DNA from: Lentzea pudingi
GTDB lineage: Bacteria > Actinomycetota > Actinomycetes > Mycobacteriales > Pseudonocardiaceae
Assembly: GCF_014646255.1 (NCBI RefSeq)
Contig: NZ_BMNC01000002.1
Span: 556,140-620,139, forward strand
Length of the DNA: 64,000 bases
Direction: 5' to 3'
Below the pieces are notes generated by a model, which did no database searches, had not been told where the DNA came from, and saw nothing but the letters and a program-made list of their open reading frames with translations. This document shows positions 27,452-36,500 of the stretch, one piece after another; position 1 is the first letter of the stretch, and each line of letters begins with the position of its first letter. Both the position numbers and the translations under genes were made by a program.

Positions 27452-27476
27452 GGCGTCTCCTTCTGGTAGTTGTCGT

Positions 27477-28553
27477 TCACAGTTCGCCCCACCACCAGGT
27501 GATAGCGGGGATGGGCAGTGCTTCCGCCGTGATGTCGTTCGGATCGGATGCCCATACGGCTTCGGCACGGGGTAGGGGAACGGTCGGTGGCGAGCCGTCC
27601 GCAGCGGTGTAGCGGGGAACGTTCAACGCCCAGTCGATGTTGCCGCGGATGGCATGTCCCAGACACGCGAGGTATTCGCGCAGAGCAGGGCTACACGGTC
27701 GGCTAAGGACGTTGGCGCGCAACTGCAGGAACCGAGCCATGACCCGGTCTCGAAGCGTGTGGGCCTGCTCGACTGCAGCGCTCTCACCGACTCCGTGCTG
27801 GTGCATCAGGACGTTGACGATGTTCTGCTCTGTATGATTCTCCCGGCTTTCCTTGGCGTGGGAGTGCAGATCGTTGTCCCAGGAGGCGATCAGGATCGTC
27901 ATCTCCGTCAGGGCGCGGATCGGTGGTGAGTCCATCTCCGCGCCGGGGACCTCGTTGCCGTTGGCGATCTCCAGCAGGGCCAGCGTGGGTTCTCCTCCTG
28001 CGGAGTTGCTGCGCATGATGGTGTACTCGTCGAGGCCGGGCATCCGGCCCTGAGCGCGGTTGGCGGTTTGCCAGGCGACCGCGTACAGCCACGACCGGTG
28101 TGCGTGCACGAACCTTTGAGCTTGTACTGGTGTGGCGCATTCGCGCATGCTCCGGGCGATGTCCTGGAGCGCCGTGACGAGCGGGTCGTCGACCACCGGG
28201 TGCCACGGCGACTCCAGGGCGCGTTGGGTTTCGCCCGCCATGCGCAGGAACTCGTGGGGCCTGTCGCTGAGCTCGCCGGAGTCACAGCGCAGGTCGTCGA
28301 AGATGAAGCCCCAGTAGACCCATCTCACGGCGACCTGCAGACCGTCGGGGTTGGCACGTGGGGCGAAGCGCGAGAAGAACTCGGCGCTGTTGGTGCCGAT
28401 GAGTCGTTTGCGTTGCTTGTCGTTCGCCCACAGTCCTACGCGGTCCATCCAGGCTATGGCGTCACGCTCCGCTTCGGCGGCGTGCGGATGGACGGCCGAT
28501 GGTTGTGGGCAGTAGAAGGGCCGGTGCTCGACGGAGTGGTCGAGGGAGGTCAT
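27477..28553 (-). CDS. Class I terpene synthase
   Basis: This 358-residue single-domain terpene cyclase has the metal-binding motif DDLRCD (Asp86, Asp87, Asp91) and the NSE triad NDLHSHAKE (Asn227, Ser231, Glu235). An Arg of the diphosphate sensor is likely at 181, and an RY pair lies near residue 316. It ionises a prenyl diphosphate and cyclises it. With a long-chain prenyl diphosphate synthase encoded divergently, a C20 substrate is likely, but sesquiterpene activity cannot be excluded. Its start overlaps the end of a small upstream frame by 4 bases. It is the only cyclase in the cluster. Confidence 0.9.
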   Translation of the reverse strand: MTSLDHSVEHRPFYCPQPSAVHPHAAEAERDAIAWMDRVGLWANDKQRKRLIGTNSAEFFSRFAPRANPDGLQVAVRWVYWGFIFDDLRCDSGELSDRPHEFLRMAGETQRALESPWHPVVDDPLVTALQDIARSMRECATPVQAQRFVHAHRSWLYAVAWQTANRAQGRMPGLDEYTIMRSNSAGGEPTLALLEIANGNEVPGAEMDSPPIRALTEMTILIASWDNDLHSHAKESRENHTEQNIVNVLMHQHGVGESAAVEQAHTLRDRVMARFLQLRANVLSRPCSPALREYLACLGHAIRGNIDWALNVPRYTAADGSPPTVPLPRAEAVWASDPNDITAEALPIPAITWWWGEL

Positions 28554-28919
28554 GCTGGGTCTCCTTCAAGGGCTGCGGTATCGATCATCCGCATTACCTT
28601 TTCGGTGAGGGCCTCCACGAACCGGTGGCCGAGAACGGTGTTGACCACTCGCCCCGCCGGAAGATGGAGCACAGGACCATCGACGGACGTGGCCGGCTCG
28701 CCGTGCAAGTCAGTACGTCTACACAGGACGGCGAGCACCTGGTGGGACATGGACGCTGTGATCCGTTTCGAAGGCGATCGGGGCGTGCGGCGGGGCGAAC
28801 CCCGTTGCGGCGGAGGGGCTACCTCGACCGCACCGAGTCCGAGATGAACGCCGGATCGGCGACGTTCCGGGCAGGACGTCGCCGGCGCGAGCAGTGGACG
28901 GGGCCGTGTCGGTCATGCA
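28550..28919 (-). CDS. Leader gene(s) of the terpene synthase transcript, possibly one frameshifted gene
   Basis: ATG 28919 has a good ribosome binding site (GAGGAG) and opens a 66-codon frame (MTDTAPSTARAGDVL) ending near 28719. A second frame, 28750 to 28550, overlaps it and ends at the terpene synthase start (GPVLHLPAGRVVNTVLGHRFVEAL). A single frameshift near 28730 would fuse them into one protein of about 120 residues. No family is recognised. The strong ribosome binding site and the stop/start overlap with the cyclase argue that at least one product is translated. Confidence 0.4.
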
Positions 28920-29353
28920 GCGCTCCTCGCCGAATGGTGAGCGACGGATAACGTCGACGATTTCCAGCATTTCGACTGCCGGATACGAACGAACCTTCCT
29001 CAACCAAGAGATCGATTCAAGGGAGGTTCGTCGTTTCATGCCAAAGAGGGTTGGTCGTACACACGATGGAGGTGTGATTTCCCCGTATGACGGGGAAGTC
29101 GGTTGCGGATAGTCCAGATCGGACACATGTGGGTGTGCACCGCGGTGCGAGCGACACCGGCACCCGAGCTTGAACCAGGCAGGACACCGGAAAGGGTGAT
29201 CTCGCGGTCTCTTCCCGGCTCCGGCTCGCCATTCGCCGACATCCGGTGTTAATTTCGCAAAGCCGGCACGGTAGAGCGATTCCCTTCCGGCTCCCTTCGA
29301 CGTCATCCGCGCTCGACTCCACGGGCCCACGCTCCAGCACACACGGAGAAAAG
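28920..29353. promoter_or_regulatory. Divergent control region of the terpenoid-polyketide cluster
   Basis: These 434 bases separate the leftward cyclase unit from the rightward GGPP-synthase unit. They hold two inverted repeats. One is at 28989-29000/29020-29031 (ACGAACCTTCCT and AGGGAGGTTCGT, one mismatch, 19-base spacer). The other is at 29079-29097 (TTCCCCGT-atg-ACGGGGAA, perfect). These are candidate operator or attenuator sites. No regulator gene lies in the cluster, so a trans-acting regulator elsewhere would be needed. Confidence 0.5.
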
Positions 29354-30460
29354 ATGACCAGTGATCTCCTTGCCCTGTCGACGCTTTCCGCGGAGGCGAT
29401 GGGCGAACCGAGCGTCGGTCGAGCACGTGCACGAGTGAACTCAGCCCTGGCAGTTTTCCTGGACGGCAAACGCGACTCCGCCCCGGACGCGTGCCTGCCG
29501 CCTCTGGTAGCGGTGCTGCGCGACTTCATAAAGGGCGGCAAGCGCATCCGGCCGTTGTTGTGCCACTGCGGTTGGCTGGCCGGCGGGGGCGATCTCGAAG
29601 CCGAACAACCCGTTGTCCTGGGCGCGGCGCTGGAGTTGTTCCACACCTTCGCCTTGGTGCACGACGACATCATGGACACGTCCGACCTGCGGCGAGGCAG
29701 ACCGACGGTGCACCGGGCACGCACGGCCGGCTTCCGCGGCCCTGGCGGTCAGCGGGCAGCCGAGCGGTTCGGAACCAGTACCGCGATGCTGCTCGGGGAC
29801 CTTTCCCTGGTGTGGTCTGATGAACTGCGGTCGGTCCTCGACGCCGAAAACAGCCGCAAGAGGGCCGTGCGCGAGCTCGTCGACACCATGCACGTCGAGC
29901 TGATCGCCGGGGAGTATCTGGACCTGCTCGGCGCAGCCGAGGCCGGCGTCGATCCCGTGCAGCGGGCATGGCGGGTGATTCGGTGGAAAACCGCCCGCTA
30001 CACGGTGGAGTTGCCGTTGCGCATGGGCGCGGTGCTGGCGGGCGCCGACGCACGCGTCCTCGCCGCGTGCGGCGCCTATGGACGCCCGGTCGGGGAAGCG
30101 TTCCAGCTGCGAGACGACCTGCTGGGCGTGTTCGGTGATCCGAGGGCGACGGGGAAACCGGACCGGGACGACCTGCGTGAGGGCAAACAGACCGTGCTGA
30201 TGGTTCTCGCGTGGAGACAAGCCACCAGTGCGCAACGCGAGATCATCACCGCCCTGCACGGCAAACCGGACTTGGACCAGCCGGAGTCGGACCGGCTGCG
30301 GGAGGTCGTTCGGGACACAGGTGCTGTTGCCCGCGTCGAGGAGCTGATCGCAAGCCGCACGCAGCGAGCTCTGTCCGTTCTGGAATCGGCGCCTATCACC
30401 CCGCAGGCCAAGCCGGGGCTGGCCGCGCTCGCCCTGTCCGCCGCCTCTCGTACCCGTTGA
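29354..30460 (+). CDS. Polyprenyl (probably geranylgeranyl) diphosphate synthase
   Basis: This 368-residue all-trans prenyltransferase has both aspartate-rich motifs: first DDIMD in LVHDDIMDTSDLRRGRPT, second DDLLGVFGD, plus the GKRIRPLL lysine/arginine motif. It condenses isopentenyl diphosphate with allylic diphosphates in the cytoplasm. The residues before the first motif (FHTFAL) include Phe at the positions that set chain length. This fits a C15-C20 product; C20 is favoured by the reductase in the cluster. Start ATG 29354 follows GGAGAAA. It is the first gene of the rightward operon. Confidence 0.9.
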   Translation: MTSDLLALSTLSAEAMGEPSVGRARARVNSALAVFLDGKRDSAPDACLPPLVAVLRDFIKGGKRIRPLLCHCGWLAGGGDLEAEQPVVLGAALELFHTFALVHDDIMDTSDLRRGRPTVHRARTAGFRGPGGQRAAERFGTSTAMLLGDLSLVWSDELRSVLDAENSRKRAVRELVDTMHVELIAGEYLDLLGAAEAGVDPVQRAWRVIRWKTARYTVELPLRMGAVLAGADARVLAACGAYGRPVGEAFQLRDDLLGVFGDPRATGKPDRDDLREGKQTVLMVLAWRQATSAQREIITALHGKPDLDQPESDRLREVVRDTGAVARVEELIASRTQRALSVLESAPITPQAKPGLAALALSAASRTR

Positions 30461-30480
30461 GCCGACTCGAAAGGAGCGCG

Positions 30481-31137
30481 GTGTCCTCACAGGACTTCGC
30501 TTTGCAAGCCGTGGACCTGCACAAGGCGTTCGGCTCCCATCAGGTGCTGCGCGGTGTCGAGTTCTCCCTGCGACCAGGAGAGATCATGGGGATCATCGGT
30601 GAGAACGGCGCGGGCAAGACGACGCTGCTGCGTGTGTTATCCGGTGAGCTGAAAGCCGACCGCGGCAGCGTGGTGCACAAGGGTCGCCTCGGTTACTGCC
30701 CGCAGCGCATCGTCGTGAACAACGAGCTGACCGTGGAGCAACATCTGCGCTACTTCCAGAGCGCGTACCAGCTCGCCACCCTCACCCGCGCCCACGAACT
30801 GGTGGAGCGTCTGGATCTGTCCCGTTATCTCCACCGCAAGGCCGGCGTGCTCAGCGGCGGCACCAAGCAGAAGCTCAACCTCGTCCTCGCGCTCATGCAC
30901 GATCCCGGCGTGGTCCTCATGGACGAGCCCTACCAGGGTTTCGACTGGGACAACTACCTGTCGTTCTGGGCCATCACCCGAGAACTGTGCGATAGAGGCC
31001 AGTCCGTGCTGGTCATCTCCCACATCGCTCACGACGTCAAGCAGTTTGATCGACTGCACAGGCTGCGGGAGGGGCAGGTCCTCGTTGAGAAGCCCACCGC
31101 GCGTCACGCCACCGCCAGCAGGAAGGCGGCACTGTGA
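30481..31137 (+). CDS. ABC transporter ATP-binding protein
   Basis: This 218-residue nucleotide-binding domain has Walker A GENGAGKTT, a Q-loop at YCPQ, a slightly unusual signature LSGGTKQKL, Walker B VVLMDEP and switch His in VISHIAHD. GTG 30481 is preceded by AAAGGAGCG. It overlaps the permease gene by 4 bases. With the permease it forms an ABC-2-type exporter, probably for the cluster product or for self-resistance. Confidence 0.9.
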   Translation: MSSQDFALQAVDLHKAFGSHQVLRGVEFSLRPGEIMGIIGENGAGKTTLLRVLSGELKADRGSVVHKGRLGYCPQRIVVNNELTVEQHLRYFQSAYQLATLTRAHELVERLDLSRYLHRKAGVLSGGTKQKLNLVLALMHDPGVVLMDEPYQGFDWDNYLSFWAITRELCDRGQSVLVISHIAHDVKQFDRLHRLREGQVLVEKPTARHATASRKAAL

Positions 31138-32156
31138 AGGCGGCCACCGCTGTTCTGGCAGATCTGCGTGCGGCGAAGCGCTCCCTGGACGGACGCACCA
31201 CGTGGTGGGCCAAACTGCTCAAAGCCATCGGCTTCGAGATCACCCAGCACGCCCGCAACCACCTCGCACTCGGGCTGGTGGTGTGCTTCATCCCGGTCTG
31301 GATCGGCGTGGTCCACACCGTCATCCCCAACAACACCGTCGAGTTCCACTCCCGCGTGCTCGGCCACGCGATGCACGTCAACGCCAACGAACTGGCCATG
31401 ATCTCGGCGGTGATCAACGCGGTCACCCTGATCATCGGCTTCATGCAGTTCGCGTCCGTGCGGCGTTCCAGCGATTTCGACCAACGGCTGGTGCTCGCGG
31501 GACACCCCCGTCTGAGCATGCTGACAGCCAAGTTCGTCGCCCTCGTCCTCGTCTCCGTGCCGACCGCTGTCTACGCAACGATCGTCATGGAACTGTTCTG
31601 GGAGCCACGCCAGCCCGTACTCGTGGGGTTCAGCCTGTTCATCAGCGCGTTGACCTACGGCGGCCTGGGCATGGTGCTGGGCCTGGCACTGTCGAGCGAG
31701 TTGGCGGGCATGTTCGTCATCATCATGGTCAGCCTGATCGACGTCATGGTGCAGAACCCCATCATCAACCCCTCCGCCGACCTCGGTCCGGTGCGGCTGC
31801 TGCCCACCTACGGATCGATGCAGGCCGCAGCCGTCGCCGGGTTCACCGACGACGGTGCGATCGGCCACGCGCTGCTCGGCTTGTTGTGGCTCCTGGTGTT
31901 CGGCCTCGTGAGCGTGACCGTGTTCCACTGGCGTACCAAGGATCACGCCGGCCACATCACCTCGCCCGCCACGCAGACCGCGTCGGTCATCGTGACGTCC
32001 CGCTCCGACGGGACCTTGGCGATCGAATCGACGGCAGGCCCGATCCTGCTGTGCTCGCAACTGCCCAGCTGTCCGGTTTCCTGCGACAACACGGTTCCGC
32101 AGCCCCGCGTTCGCAAGACCCGCGCGGCGCGTGTGACGGCGTCCGACGTGTCCTGA
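31134..32156 (+). CDS. ABC-2 type transporter permease
   Basis: This 340-residue protein has six predicted membrane helices in the ABC-2 pattern: a cytoplasmic N-terminus, helix 1 at HLALGLVVCFIPVWIGV and a terminal helix at LLWLLVFGLVSVTVF. It also has a C-terminal hydrophilic tail of about 65 residues with four cysteines, unusual for the family. The start overlaps the ATPase stop (GTGA). It likely exports the terpenoid-polyketide product. Confidence 0.85.
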   Translation: MKAATAVLADLRAAKRSLDGRTTWWAKLLKAIGFEITQHARNHLALGLVVCFIPVWIGVVHTVIPNNTVEFHSRVLGHAMHVNANELAMISAVINAVTLIIGFMQFASVRRSSDFDQRLVLAGHPRLSMLTAKFVALVLVSVPTAVYATIVMELFWEPRQPVLVGFSLFISALTYGGLGMVLGLALSSELAGMFVIIMVSLIDVMVQNPIINPSADLGPVRLLPTYGSMQAAAVAGFTDDGAIGHALLGLLWLLVFGLVSVTVFHWRTKDHAGHITSPATQTASVIVTSRSDGTLAIESTAGPILLCSQLPSCPVSCDNTVPQPRVRKTRAARVTASDVS

Positions 32157-32291
32157 CCATCCCACTTTTCACGGCGCCCTGACCGCCGCCCGCCGAGCGC
32201 ACGGCGGTGCTTGTCGGGATCACGGACGGCTCAACCACTTCATCGCGGGCATCGAGTCGTGCCCGACCCTCCACTCAGGAACGGTGATCGG

Positions 32292-33473
32292 ATGTCAGCG
32301 GATCGGTTCAACGGGCAGCCGTGGGACGTGGTCGTCATCGGGGCAGGCCCGGCCGGGGCCACCGCCGCCAGAGTCGCGGCGGAAGCGGGATGCGATGTGC
32401 TGTTGCTCGAACGTGCCGCCATACCGCGGTACAAGACCTGTGGTGGCGGGTTGATCGGTTGCTCGCAGGCGTTTCTGCCCGCTGGGCTCGCGGTCACGAT
32501 CCGCGACGAGATCGACGCCGTGACCTTCGGCTGGAACGGGCGTCGTGAACGCACCGTCGCCTCCACCGCAGGAGCGCGGTGCAAGATGGTGTTCCGCGAG
32601 GAGTTCGACGCCGCGCTCACCGAAGCGGCTGCCCGAGCCGGTGCCGTGGTGCGTGACCAGACCGCCGTGTCGGCGCTCGAGGACGCGGCCGGCGAGGTCG
32701 TCGTCCGCACCGGTCGCGGCGAACGGATACGGGCGCGTGCGGTCGTGGGCGCCGATGGCAGTGCCAGCAGGGTGGGGCGCCACGTCGGTGTCCGCTGCGA
32801 GCAGGTGGACCTGGCGCTGGAGGTCGAAGTCCCGGTCGACCAGCGCGACGCGGCGAAGTGGCGCGGCCGCATGTTGATGGAGTGGGGGCCGCTGCCCGGT
32901 TCGTTCGGGTGGGTCTTCCCCAAGGGGGACATCTGCACCGCCGGCGTGGTCGCCGCGCGCGGCAAGGGCGAGGCCACGAAGGCCTATCTGCGGGAGTTCC
33001 TGCGCCGCCAAGGCTTGGCGCACCTGACCCCGCTGCACGACACAGGTCATCTGACCAGGTGCCGCCGTCCTGATTCACCGCTGGCGCGCGGCCGCACGCT
33101 CGTCGCCGGCGACGCCGCGGGGCTGTGCGACCCGTGGTCCAGGGAAGGAATCTCCTTCGCATTGCGCTCGGGCACTTGGGCGGGAATGGCCGCCGCCGGG
33201 ATCGCACGAGCGGAGCGCCGTGCGGACGCCGAGAAGGCGCTGATCGCCTACACCGATGCGGTGCGCTCCACCCTGGAAGTCGAGATGCTCGCCTCCCGCC
33301 AGGTCATGAACGTCTTCACCAAGCTCCCCGGGGTGGTCCACACCGCACTGACCGCTGTCCCTCCGGTGTGGCGAAGGGTCGATTCGTACCTCGGCGGTGA
33401 CACCACGATCCCGGCGCTGCTCGGTACACCCGTCGCACGCTCGGCCCTCAGGGTGGCCGGGCTCTTCCTCTGA
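32292..33473 (+). CDS. Geranylgeranyl-reductase-like FAD oxidoreductase
   Basis: This 393-residue flavoprotein has the N-terminal GxGxxG dinucleotide motif VVIGAGPAGATAA, the family mark PRYKTCGGGL, a DG motif (VVGADGSASRVGR) and the FAD-binding GD motif AGDAAGLCDPWSREGI. This is the digeranylgeranylglycerophospholipid/geranylgeranyl reductase group. Such enzymes reduce C=C bonds of prenyl chains, using reduced flavin. In this cluster it could saturate the C20 chain or act on the cyclised product. It starts at ATG 32292 after a 135-base gap from the permease, and the PKS follows 60 bases later. Confidence 0.85.
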   Translation: MSADRFNGQPWDVVVIGAGPAGATAARVAAEAGCDVLLLERAAIPRYKTCGGGLIGCSQAFLPAGLAVTIRDEIDAVTFGWNGRRERTVASTAGARCKMVFREEFDAALTEAAARAGAVVRDQTAVSALEDAAGEVVVRTGRGERIRARAVVGADGSASRVGRHVGVRCEQVDLALEVEVPVDQRDAAKWRGRMLMEWGPLPGSFGWVFPKGDICTAGVVAARGKGEATKAYLREFLRRQGLAHLTPLHDTGHLTRCRRPDSPLARGRTLVAGDAAGLCDPWSREGISFALRSGTWAGMAAAGIARAERRADAEKALIAYTDAVRSTLEVEMLASRQVMNVFTKLPGVVHTALTAVPPVWRRVDSYLGGDTTIPALLGTPVARSALRVAGLFL

Positions 33474-33533
33474 CCGCTCCCTTCCAGGACGCCGTTTCTG
33501 ACAGTTCCACCCGAGAACCCAGAAGGAGCCACC

Positions 33534-36500
33534 ATGCTCGAGGACGACACGCGCTCGGACCGGCAGACGCCGGTGGCGATCATCGGAACGGCGTGCCGGA
33601 CACCCGGCGGGGTCACGTCGGCGGAAGAGCTGTGGCAGCTGTTGCTGGACCGGCGCGATGCCGTGACCGGTTCCGACCCTGGAAGGCGGTGGTCGGACGA
33701 CGAACGCGTCGTCCCCGCCGATCTCCTGAGCGCGGGAGCTCTGGGCGGTGGCTCTTTCCTCGACGGCGTCGACCTGTTCGACCCCGGATTCTTCGGCGTG
33801 CCGGTCCGCGAGGCGGCCACCGTCGACCCTCAGCACCGGCTGCTGATGGAGGCCACCTGGGAAGCGCTGGAGGACGCCGGTGTGCCGCCGCGTTCGCTGG
33901 CGGGATCCCGCACGGGCATGTTCATCGGCATCTCCGGCGCCGACTACGCCAAGCGGTTCACGATGGCGGACTTCAACGTCTACCACGGCATCTCGGCGGT
34001 TCCCTCGGGCGCGCCGGGCCGGATCTCCTACATCCTCGATGTCAACGGGCCGTCCCTGGCCGTGGACGGAGCCTGTGCCTCGTCCCTGATCGCCGTGCAC
34101 CTGGCATGCCGCTCCCTGCACAGCGGGGAGTCCGATCTCGCCCTGGCGGGCGGCGTGACCGTGCAGCTCGAATGGGGAGGCTTCGTCGGTTTCGCCCGCG
34201 CGGGCGCCCTGTCCTCGCGTGGCCGGTGCGCGGCCTTCGACGCGAGCGCGGACGGCTTCGTGCGCGGTGAGGGCTGTGGGATGGTGGCGTTGAAGCGACT
34301 GGCCGACGCACAGCGCGACGGTGACCGCGTGCTCGCCGTGATCGCGGGATCGGCGATCAACCACGCCGGACGGGTGCAGGGCATCACCCAACCGTCCCGC
34401 GGCACCCAGCACACGGTCATCAAGGCGGCGATGCGCTCCGCCGGCGTCACCCCGGACGACGTCGGCTACGTGGAGGCGCACGGCACCGGCACCCCGGTCG
34501 GCGACCCGATCGAGTTCGCCGCGCTCAACGACGCCTACGGCACCTCCGACAAGCCCTGCGCCCTGGGTTCGCTGAAGACGAACATCGGCCACCCGGAAAG
34601 CGCGGCCGGGGTGCTCGGGCTCATCAAGGCCGCGCTGGCGGTGCAACGGGGCACCATCCCGGCGAACCTCCACTTCAGCCGCTGGAACCCCGCCATCGAC
34701 GCGGACGGCACCCGCTTCGTCGTGCCCACCGCCACCACCGCCTGGGACAGCGCCGGCCGTCCACGCCGTGCCGGGGTGTCGGCGTTCGGCGTCACCGGCA
34801 CGAACGCGCACGTCATCGTCGAACAGGCGCCGTCCGCGCCGGTGCCGTCCCCGCGTCCGCGAGACCGGATGGTGGTCCACGCCCTCTCGGCCGCCTCACC
34901 GGCAGGGCTGGCGGCCACGGCTCGGCGCCTGGCCGACCACGTGGAGGCCGGGCACGACTCCCCCGCCGACGTCGCCCACACCCTGGCCGCACACCGCAGC
35001 CACCTGTCCACTCGCGCCTGCGTGGTGGCAACCGGCCACGACGAGCTCGTGGACGCCCTGCGCGCGGTGGCCGACCGGCAGGACCACCCCGGTGTCCTCA
35101 CCGGACCGACGACCGATCCCGGTATGCCGGTGTGGGTTTTCTCCGGCCACGGTTCGCAGTGGCCGGGCATGGCCCGCGACCTGCTGGACACCGATCCGGC
35201 CTTCACCGCCACGATCGACCGGCTCGATGCCGTCGCCGCGGCCGCGGGCGTACCCGTGCGGCGACTGCTGGCGTCCGGCGAACCCCTGGAACGGATGGAC
35301 GTGGTCCAGCCGGTGATCTTCGCCGTGCAGACCGCGCTGGCGGAGATGTGGCGCGCCCGTGGCCTGCGCCCGGCCGCCGTGGTGGGCCACTCGATGGGCG
35401 AAGCCGCCGCCGCGGTGGCGGCAGGCATGCTGACTCCCGAGGAGGGCATGCGCATCACGATCGCGCGCTCGTCGCTGCTCCAACGCGTCGCGGGCGGTTG
35501 CATGGCGGTGGTCTCGCTGCCCGTCGACCGCGTCGAGGCCGACATCGCCGGCACCCCCGGCGTGTCCGTCGCGGTGGTGACCGCCCCCGCGTCCACCGTC
35601 ATCGCGGGCGACGGCCCCGCTGTAGCAGAGCTGATGCGCCGCTGGCAGGGCAGCGGCGTGTTCTGCAAGCAGGTCGCCGTCGTGGTGGCCGCCCACTCCC
35701 CCCAGGTCGAACCGATCCTGACCGAGATCGCCGAGCGGACGTCGTGGTTGTCAGGAACACCTGCTGTCGTCCCGTTCTACTCCACGGCAGGCGATCCGCG
35801 TCAACCCGTGGTCTTCGACAGCGCGTACTGGGCGCGGAACCTGCGTGCGCCGGTGCGCTTCGATCTCGCTTGCAAGGCGCTGGTCGAGGACGGGCACCGG
35901 GCGTTCCTGGAGGTGTCGCCGCATCCACTGCTGACCCAAGCGGTGGAGGAGAACGCGGCGGCGCTCGGAGCACCCGTGGTCGCGGTGGGCTCGCTCGACC
36001 GGGACCGGGGCGGGCACGAGTCGATGCTCCGGGCCGCCGCCGCACTGCACGTGGCCGGCGTGCCGGTCGACCTCGTCGCCGTCAACGGCGGCGGCACGCG
36101 GACCACCCTGCCGCCCACCGCTTTCGACCGCTCGCGGCACTGGCAGGAACCCGTGCGCGGTTCACGCGGCACGGCGTCGCACATGTGGCTGGGCGAACGC
36201 TCGGCCGTAGCCGATCCCGACGCCGAGGACGGCACGCGTCACGTGTGGAACGCCGACCTCGGCACGGATCGCGTCGAGTGGCTGGCACAGCACACCTTGC
36301 GGGGCACCCCGTTGGTGCCCGGCGCCGCACACGTCGAACTCGTCCTGACCGCGGCCACCGACCTGCTGGGCTGCGGCACGGACGAGATCCGGCTGACCGA
36401 CGTGCGGTTCGAGCGAGCGCTGCCGCTGGCCGCCTCCGTGCCCCTGCAGGTCGCGGCCATCAGGACCGGGCACCGCGTGGACGTCGAGGTCGTCCAGCAC

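Noticed and set aside
33075..34880. Minus-strand frame of 601 codons opposite the PKS start
   Set aside because: Low-complexity, Arg/Gly-rich shadow of the KS coding sequence without any family motif.
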